20,965 bases of DNA from positions 1 to 20,965 of the forward strand of contig JBBRRA010000017.1 of the NCBI GenBank assembly GCA_038225475.1, in the 5' to 3' direction. This document shows positions 17,301-20,965 of the stretch, piece by piece. Position 1 is the stretch's first letter. Each line of letters starts with the position of its first letter. Position numbers and translations under genes: made by a program. The notes beneath the pieces were generated by a model. That model worked only from the letters and a program-made list of their open reading frames with translations. It made no database searches and was not told the DNA's origin. Origin of the DNA: Polymorphobacter_B sp038225475 (GTDB lineage: Bacteria; Pseudomonadota; Alphaproteobacteria; Sphingomonadales; Sphingomonadaceae).

Positions 17301-17381
17301 ACTAAGCGCTATCCAGCCCCAACGGCCTTGATGCGCACGCCCCTGAGGAAGCAGTCGGTCCACCGCGTGTCCATCGACCAA
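14322..17381 (-). CDS. ydbH: YdbH-family inter-membrane transport protein (AsmA-like)
   Basis: This is a 1019-residue bridge protein of the AsmA-like superfamily. An N-terminal inner-membrane helix (about 22-40, WIALSFVLFFGAIAVAW) is followed by a very long beta-rich periplasmic region. The C-terminal part (FDGTLPLVFDGGVGRIEHGMLTAR, then GGGLLQYVGEVG) fits the YdbH C-terminal domain. In E. coli, YdbH works with TamB and YhdP in moving phospholipids toward the outer membrane. The order ydbH-ynbE-ydbL is kept here. It is clearly longer than E. coli YdbH (about 880 residues). The start is uncertain: TTG at 17381 gives the longest form, and GTG at 17363 is possible. Neither has a clear ribosome binding site. 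Upstream lies a hairpin-rich leader. Confidence 0.88.
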   Translation of the reverse strand: MVDGHAVDRLLPQGRAHQGRWGWIALSFVLFFGAIAVAWIERRPLTAQTIRTYLVENGVDSIAHVSEASPSRIVFDDVRLGPTATPDIAARRIIVDVGWAMFAPRIDAITLDAAVVRAHVGKGGISFGSLDHLIPPGRSVRFPAIAVKFHRGLIILATPGGRIVGHVEASGRLDRDFKASVRTDETALRVNDCSTIVGASAFQVATQTATYEVSGQGKARSVACAGVVTPRIGWRAEVVGALSLARLDASATVDLDEVNWRALNVRGGGLLTVRSTGDLKRQVGNWQVRTAAVGTQRDYAGASNGNGTFDWSEGASFHVAGEAAFSAITSNTLRAKLRSVSTLPEPAAALATQLQVVAEAMSARVSFDLKFGDSSKLEINHAEILGKDGARITLIDGAGFQLGDEGSILDGHLAIGGAGLPNVKATLFRLSKHSGAAQFEMAPWTGGGSVVAIRSGGLTIAGDRLSVTGAASVSYHFAGGSVDGLTFPLAATIDLRSRAVTVGHGCAALAVRHAVANTISVGPTSMTLCPLKVPSLMSIAPNGLTGQFIASSFHVNGTLAKQDFSAAIKPVQIEIGGTTSAPTLQTAGLALQLASLKASSGGTVSGKIIKTPGGWRGSGEIHNAAVTRSPIDMTGGSAAWHLDNGELSLASAAFRIAESGANARFEPLQLTNIAAWISPARVRVRGDVRLAGSRNLLGNASGAYDFASKSGTAHLTSSVTFSPRLQPQQISELSRGVIANVEGTLASTADINVDARHVAATGTIKLAGMSLATASLGPVTGIEGTVVFDDLFALHTRPRQLLHVGSIDPGVRVEHGVTTFQLLGVGALHIETMDWPFAGGMLRLQPVTLRTDERRRTLTLDVDGLDAEQFLQRFELKNVNVTGLFDGTLPLVFDGGVGRIEHGMLTARKGGGLLQYVGEVGQDSMGGAGRIAFDALRRLRYQSLVLRLDGDLDGELVTAIDFAGTNELPVKPAGGLPLRAAGLPFKFGVTVRAPFRALLGTAASFGDARAVLRSAKPQP

Positions 17382-17462
17382 GCGACACGACGACGCAAGT
17401 TACCGGTCGTAAATCTCGGATCGCAGCGCGCTGTTTCAATTACAGGCCACATGGCGGGACTG

Positions 17463-17504
17463 GCTGGGGCGGCAGGAGCCTCGCCCAGCTATTTGTTCCC
17501 CAGC
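17463..17504 (-). promoter_or_regulatory. alternative hairpins in the ydbH leader
   Basis: GCTGGGG (17463-17469) can pair perfectly with CCCCAGC (17498-17504). Part of the left arm can instead join GGGC-GGC-AGGA-GCC-TC-GCCC in the same stretch. The two folds share bases and exclude each other. The structure lies about 80-120 nt before the ydbH start, where its mRNA leader would be. On the minus strand a run of five T precedes it, so it is not a classical terminator in either direction. Any regulatory role is inference. Confidence 0.35.
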
Positions 17505-17610
17505 AAAAACTGACACTTACGACCATGTAGACGATGCCGCTCGACGATTCTCTGTAGCAGATAGATGGTGGAGATGGTCAAGTGGTAACCAGTGTATGAC
17601 TTGATACATT

Positions 17611-17768
17611 TTAGTGTCGGCTTTCGACCCCAATTCTACGATGGCCACGTCTTCGTCGCCGCCTATAAGCGGACGTCGGGCCGCCCTCTTGGTTCGGCCA
17701 AAAGGGGGCCGGTTCCGGTCTGACCGCTTCTGGGCAACCGCTCGCGGTAAGCGGACCTTTGTTCAGCC
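17611..17768 (+). repeat. degenerate dispersed element with GCTT/AAGC inverted arms
   Basis: The stretch begins with TGTCGGCTTTCGACCCC and contains ATAAGCGGACGTC, CTGACCGCTTCTGGGC and GGTAAGCGGACCTTTG. That gives two imperfect pairs of (T)GACCGCTT and AAGCGGAC arms. I recall this pattern from a widespread alphaproteobacterial non-coding element that often yields spurious short proteins starting MSAFDP. The GTG at 17614 here would do just that. The match is from memory and degenerate. Confidence 0.4.
17685..17698 (+). repeat. 14-nt direct repeat, copy 1
   Basis: CCTCTTGGTTCGGC recurs exactly at 17967-17980. This copy overlaps a small hairpin closed by GGCCG and CGGCC. Confidence 0.5.
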
Positions 17769-17966
17769 ACCTCCGTGCGCCGGGGAGACCCATTACCAGT
17801 CACGCGCGACGGTCTGAGCGCGAACCCAAACTAGACGTTGGTTTAGATAAGAATCTTGGCTAGCATCGAGCTGGTTACGGCTTGACAATTGGCCTGCATC
17901 GAAAGTCCGATCAACCAGGATGAGCCCATTCTCGATGCAGTATAGCCGACATCGCGACAGGTGCAG

Positions 17967-17980
17967 CCTCTTGGTTCGGC
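17967..17980 (+). repeat. 14-nt direct repeat, copy 2
   Basis: This is the exact second copy of CCTCTTGGTTCGGC, 282 bp after the first. It also sits in a possible hairpin (GGTGC and GCACC arms, with GCC/GGC inside). Confidence 0.5.
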
Positions 17981-17989
17981 ATCGCACCA

Positions 17990-18013
17990 AACCGCGTATT
18001 TCTTTAGGCGGTT
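17990..18013 (-). terminator. weak hairpin at the end of the decarboxylase-like gene
   Basis: AACCGC and GCGGTT form a perfect 6-bp stem around a 12-nt loop just at the stop codon of the 316-residue gene. No strong U-run follows, so it is only a weak 3' end candidate. Confidence 0.3.
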
Positions 18014-18963
18014 CAGTCCAAGCCCGTGAAGTTGGCGAAGCGCATGTCGACGGTCATCGAATAAGCGCTAAGCGCTGTCGTAACCAACGCCCCGTTCGGC
18101 TGCGGTGCAGTGTCGAGCCCGAGGGTTGCGGCGATCGTCGTCGTGGCGTTATCGCAAATTTGGATCGCAACCGTTGCAACGTCCCATGTGACCGGCGCGC
18201 TAGCGCTCGACAATTGCCATTCGCCCCGCAGCAGCTGTTGAATATCCGCAAAACTAGGCTGTATCGCGCTGCGAATCTGTTTCAAGGTTGTCACGGAAAA
18301 GACGCCGGGAATTGCCTCGACCAGCTCGAGCGCATCCAACACTGTATTCGTCAGTCCTTCCTGCGCATCGGGGTGACTTAAGAGATCCCACGGGAAGCCC
18401 GCCGTTTGCGGAGCGGGATTGGCGTCCGCCAGCGCAGCACCAGTCTTGATCGCGATAATTGGCAACTTCTCTTGCGCGCTGTTCTTCGACAATGTTGCAA
18501 AGCCAGGCATCACGACGTCGCCAGCGAATGCCCCATCCGCACCCGTCTGTACTGAAATCTTGCCCAGTAGCTTGGGGAATCCGAGCGTGGTCTGGCCGGC
18601 GATCGCCGACGTCGGGTTGTCGACGCCGATAAAGGGAAACACCCAAGTCAACTCGCTCGGCAGCAGGACCGTTCCGAGCGCGGTGTAGCGAAGGACGGGA
18701 AACATCAGGAAATATTCGTTCTGGCGGGTGAAGCCGAGGTCTTCGTTCCCTTCGAGCACCATCTTGGGATAGCTGTTAATCGCGAGATAGACGAGCGGCG
18801 CAAGCACCTGGAAATAATTTACCGGCGTGATGTTCAGGAATGTGTCGCAATAGGCTTGGAGTTTCGCCTGGTCCGCCGCGAGCAGAAAATTACGTATGAC
18901 CATGCCGGGAAAGAAGAACGGCGGTGGGCTTTGCTGGCCATCGAGCGATTCAATGAAGTTCAT
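18013..18963 (-). CDS. acetoacetate-decarboxylase-fold protein
   Basis: The 316-residue soluble protein has no signal peptide. The most telling segment is TTLGFPKLLGKISVQ. GFPK at 128-131 followed by a G and K matches the active-site loop of the acetoacetate decarboxylase family (PF06314), where the Schiff-base lysine follows Gly-x-Pro. Lys131 is then the candidate catalytic residue, but the neighbouring position that is Lys116 in the classic enzyme is Leu132 here. VIRNFLLAADQAKLQAYCDTFLN near the start fits such proteins too. The gene starts 14 nt inside the end of the reductase-like gene with AGAGGAAATT before its ATG, so the two are one operon. A true decarboxylase, or a related cyclase or aldolase on another keto acid, are all possible. 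Confidence 0.62.
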   Translation of the reverse strand: MNFIESLDGQQSPPPFFFPGMVIRNFLLAADQAKLQAYCDTFLNITPVNYFQVLAPLVYLAINSYPKMVLEGNEDLGFTRQNEYFLMFPVLRYTALGTVLLPSELTWVFPFIGVDNPTSAIAGQTTLGFPKLLGKISVQTGADGAFAGDVVMPGFATLSKNSAQEKLPIIAIKTGAALADANPAPQTAGFPWDLLSHPDAQEGLTNTVLDALELVEAIPGVFSVTTLKQIRSAIQPSFADIQQLLRGEWQLSSASAPVTWDVATVAIQICDNATTTIAATLGLDTAPQPNGALVTTALSAYSMTVDMRFANFTGLD

Positions 18964-20038
18964 AATTTCCTCTGTCGTTCGCCGCCGGGATCATCGCAGC
19001 GCACCCCAGACCCAGAATAAAGTCCGCGCCGAAAAGACGTGCGGGAGTGGTGAACCCCACCTTTTCTTCAATCCTTAAACGCATATCGTCGTCCAGAATT
19101 CTGCACACCGCCGCGGCGGCGGTGGCGGTGGTCACCGAATAGCCGTCAAGGCTGCGAAGGCGCAGCGTTTGCACCCGGCGCCAGCGATCTTCCGCTTCCA
19201 CGACGATGACGATGCCCGGATCACTGGCGGCTTTAGCGGGCGCGGAATCGTTCAAGGCGCTCGCAGCACGCAACCACGGCGCAGCAGCAGCCGCGGTGAC
19301 AGGCGCAAAAACCGCGCCGGCGCGGATCGCCGCTTGGGTTCCCCATCCACCCTCGATATAGGTTTCAATGTTATTGATCCCGGTCGTTCCCTGCGCGGTG
19401 AAGACATCGGGCCACGTCACCGCGACCGCGTGGGCCGGGCCCTGCCCGAAATCGAATTCGCGAGAGAGGCGGCCGGCGGGCAGCGCCTCGACGACGCCGC
19501 AGCGGCGGACGCGCACAGCAGCGTCGTTCAGCGCGAGAATCGTTTGCACCGAACCCCGAGCGATGCGACGCGGCCGCGAAACGGCAAGACGCAACCGGGC
19601 ACAGTCGGGCATGGCCGCGGCCGCCATCGCCAACACACAGTCCGTCGCCGTGATCGAGAAGCCGATTCCGGGCAGCAACACGATCTTCGCCGCCGCGGCT
19701 GCGGCCGTAAGTTGCATCGCGTGGGCGAATACCGGCCATTCGCCCGCGATATCGAGGTAGTGCGTGCCGTTGCGCAGACATGCTGCCATCATCGGTGCCG
19801 CTGTCTCGCGAAACGGCCCGGCGCAGTTGACGACCACGGCGACATCGCCGAGCGCTGCGTCGACAACCGCCGCCTCGTCGAGGCCGAAGGCCCGCCACTC
19901 ACTACCGGACGTCGCCGCCATGCGGGCAAGTGTGGCGGCGTCGCGGCCACCGAGCACGACGCGCTCGCCGCCCAATCCGTCGACGAGCAAGCCACCGCTG
20001 AAGCCCGTCGCGCCGTAGACGAGAACCCGCGCTGTCAT
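18950..20038 (-). CDS. saccharopine-dehydrogenase-like NAD(P)-binding oxidoreductase
   Basis: The 362-residue protein has an N-terminal Rossmann fold: VLVYGATGFSGGLLVDGL with GATGFSG at residues 9-15, then VVLGGRD at the end of strand 2. DVAVVVNCAGPFRETAAPMMAACL and GTHYLDIAGE follow. This order is typical of the saccharopine-dehydrogenase/trans-acting enoyl reductase group rather than of lysine-pathway enzymes. There is a C-terminal mixed domain and no membrane segment. I chose ATG at 20038 over GTG at 20056 because it overlaps the stop of the upstream gene fragment as ATGA and begins the fold at once. It is coupled to the decarboxylase-like gene by a 14-bp overlap. The pair may act on one keto/enoyl substrate; that is inference. 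Confidence 0.8.
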   Translation of the reverse strand: MTARVLVYGATGFSGGLLVDGLGGERVVLGGRDAATLARMAATSGSEWRAFGLDEAAVVDAALGDVAVVVNCAGPFRETAAPMMAACLRNGTHYLDIAGEWPVFAHAMQLTAAAAAAKIVLLPGIGFSITATDCVLAMAAAAMPDCARLRLAVSRPRRIARGSVQTILALNDAAVRVRRCGVVEALPAGRLSREFDFGQGPAHAVAVTWPDVFTAQGTTGINNIETYIEGGWGTQAAIRAGAVFAPVTAAAAAPWLRAASALNDSAPAKAASDPGIVIVVEAEDRWRRVQTLRLRSLDGYSVTTATAAAAVCRILDDDMRLRIEEKVGFTTPARLFGADFILGLGCAAMIPAANDRGNYELH

Positions 20039-20160
20039 GTCCGCTCGAAAACCCACGGGACCAGCCCCGCCAGAAAGGCCTTGTCGCGCGTGTCGGGGAG
20101 GTGGCCGAAGACCCGATCGAACTCGTGCGCCGCCGCCCCGGCGAGGATGCTGGGCATCTC
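20035..20160 (-). pseudogene. C-terminal remnant of an upstream operon gene
   Basis: In the minus frame that ends at TGA 20035-20037 the sequence reads MPSILAGAAAHEFDRVFGHL, PDTRDKAFLAGLVPWVFERT. Almost every codon ends in G or C, and its stop overlaps the ATG of the reductase-like gene (ATGA). This is the usual look of the last 40 residues of a real upstream gene. The frame stays open beyond about 20165, but the codon bias is lost there and the other strand becomes coding. The gene is therefore probably cut off at about 20160-20170. I do not recognise the family. A stand-alone 40-residue protein from the ATG at 20160 is less likely because no ribosome binding site precedes it. Confidence 0.5.
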
Positions 20161-20596
20161 AAGTACCGCGGCACTGTTCGATCCATCGACGCGCGGCTTG
20201 GCACATTTCACCTCGGCGCTGCGCTATCCAGTGTTCATTAATGGCGAAAACTACAACGGTCAGGTGCCCATGCTCCGCTCGCCGCTGCTACGCACGATGA
20301 TCGATACGCTGTTGGCCGAAGAATCCCGTCACCTCCAAAACGCCATTTGGCAGCCCCTAGGAGACAAGCCGGCTGCTGCCCTTGCTCATCTCGTCGAGCG
20401 CGGGCTGATCAACCCTTCCCAGATTGCGCCGGCGCTGCCGCACCCGAGCGGGGCCAATGCGGAGCGCATCGCATATTTCCTCGGCCGTAAGGCTGCTTCT
20501 GACCTATCGGCAAAGACACGGGCCGACAGAATTGATGCGCTACGAAGCCAGTTACAGGCCTTTTATACCCGTCACGCCAAGAACGAGAGGGCCTGA
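20147..20596 (+). pseudogene. 5'-truncated uracil-DNA-glycosylase-like gene
   Basis: This is the C-terminal part of a protein that I read as uracil-DNA-glycosylase superfamily. Recognisable text starts near 20170 with RGLAHFTSALRYPVFINGEN and continues with PMLRSPLLRTMI. The key motif is ALPHPSGANAERIAYFLGRK, the family's His-Pro-Ser loop that inserts into DNA. The N-terminal half, with the water-activating motif and the uracil pocket, is absent, so the product should be inactive as a glycosylase. A chance ATG at 20147 could start a 149-residue fragment, but residues before about 20165 are read from the minus-strand gene's DNA. The stop is 3 bp before the next gene's start. Confidence 0.55.
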
Positions 20597-20599
20597 GCG

Positions 20600-20965
20600 A
20601 TGACCAGGGTCACACTTATCACCAGGACTAACCCGAAGACCGGCGCGATCGAGCGGCCGTGGCGCGACGAGGATGGTAACTATGTCCTTGCTGACCCGGC
20701 AGCCGGGCCAGACCGCCACACTCGCGAAAAGGCGGTCTTTACGACAGATTATGACGAGGCTGTTCGCCTCGTGCGTGAGAAAGATCATGCGATCCGCATG
20801 AAGGGCAAGGGTACGCCGCCGTCACTGATCAGCCCGGCGTCGCTCGACTTTCAGGAGGTAGAGGCACAGGTACCAGCCAGCGTGCTGATCCGGTCTGCCC
20901 CGTTGGAACGGGGCGATCTTCATAAGGACTTGGCGCAAACGCTGATTGCACACGCCGCGACGATC
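20600..20965 (+). CDS. unrecognised protein, runs off the window
   Basis: An open frame of 122 codons starts at ATG 20600, 3 bp after the glycosylase-like stop, and is still open at the window end. GAGAGG lies 9 nt before the ATG. It begins MTRVTLITRTNPKTGAIERP and is polar, with charged stretches (EKAVFTTDYDEAVRLVREKD) and RMKGKGTPPSLISPASLDF. There is no signal peptide or membrane segment in the part seen. Codon use is somewhat less GC-extreme than in gyrA. The tight spacing suggests one transcript with the glycosylase-like gene. I recognise no family. Confidence 0.65.
   Translation, partial: MTRVTLITRTNPKTGAIERPWRDEDGNYVLADPAAGPDRHTREKAVFTTDYDEAVRLVREKDHAIRMKGKGTPPSLISPASLDFQEVEAQVPASVLIRSAPLERGDLHKDLAQTLIAHAATI

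Larger units (their letters stand above)
17382..18012. other. 631-bp non-coding region upstream of ydbH
   Basis: I see no convincing gene on either strand. Frames are short and their third-position composition is unlike the neighbours. It is markedly richer in A/T than the genes around it and carries several inverted repeats and one exact 14-nt direct repeat. It also carries a degenerate dispersed element (listed separately). It should contain the ydbH promoter and the 3' end of the acetoacetate-decarboxylase-like transcript. Confidence 0.7.

Noticed and set aside
17451..17513. 20-residue reading frame (MAGLAGAAGASPSYLFPSKN) across the hairpins
   Set aside because: There is no convincing ribosome binding site, and it runs opposite to ydbH. 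The repeated Gly/Ala codons follow from the hairpin arms. I also considered a tRNA 3' end here, but there is no T-arm or cloverleaf.
17614..17817. 67-codon plus frame starting MSAFDP in the ydbH upstream region
   Set aside because: It looks like the typical false ORF of the dispersed element. It lacks a ribosome binding site and coding bias.
19169..20146. Long plus-strand frame leading into the glycosylase-like fragment
   Set aside because: This part lies antisense to the reductase-like gene and is Arg/His-rich. Only the part after about 20165 resembles a real protein. The apparent fusion is a by-product of the junction.
1..20965. tRNA, rRNA, CRISPR arrays, transposases or integrases
   Set aside because: I saw no cloverleaf, rRNA segment, regular spacer-repeat array, or transposase/integrase motif in the window. 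The island idea rests only on the right-hand junction.

Overview
The window looks like a chromosomal segment of a GC-rich alphaproteobacterium, most likely a member of the Sphingomonadales. The reasons are the strongly GC-ending codons, frequent GTG starts, a folate-dependent TrmFO tRNA methylase, a ydbH-ynbE-ydbL envelope operon, and degenerate copies of intergenic repeats common in this group. No search could be run, so this placement is inference from reading the proteins and DNA.

Left part (1-7.2 kb): rluE (23S rRNA pseudouridine synthase, minus) is divergent from a small conserved helix-turn-helix-like protein (plus). That gene converges on gyrA (minus, full-length DNA gyrase A), with a short hairpin between them. 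gyrA is divergent from a secreted alpha/beta-hydrolase of the secretory-lipase type (plus). A degenerate intergenic repeat separates this from trmFO (plus), whose stop codon lies in the same CTAG as the stop of a convergent membrane-anchored EF-hand protein (minus).

Middle part (7.2-13.7 kb): ettA, an ABC-F translation factor, and a short squalene/phytoene-synthase-like protein form a minus-strand pair. The second gene probably begins at a CTG that overlaps the ettA stop as CTGA. A 211-bp gap then holds a candidate general-stress (EcfG-type) promoter in front of an unlisted-type 57-codon ORF. This ORF converges on an exported S9-family peptidase (minus). Next comes an MFS transporter of the oxalate/formate-antiporter-like group with an extra C-terminal membrane helix (plus).

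Right part (13.7-20.0 kb): ydbH-ynbE-ydbL (minus) encode the inner-membrane-anchored bridge, the outer-membrane lipoprotein and the periplasmic accessory protein of a proposed inter-membrane phospholipid transport system. Upstream of ydbH lies about 630 bp without a convincing gene. It is rich in inverted repeats, including mutually exclusive hairpins and a degenerate dispersed element. Beyond it, an acetoacetate-decarboxylase-fold protein and a saccharopine-dehydrogenase-like reductase form a coupled minus-strand operon.

Extreme right (20.0-20.97 kb): the last operon gene survives only as its C-terminal end. About 5-30 bp further on begins the C-terminal part of an uracil-DNA-glycosylase-like gene on the other strand, followed 3 bp downstream by an unrecognised gene that runs off the window. 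Two gene tails pointing away from one point, both lacking their 5' ends, mark a recombination, deletion or island boundary (or an assembly join). It is the most unusual structure in the window. Nothing here proves a new system, but this edge and the hairpin-rich ydbH leader are the places to look.
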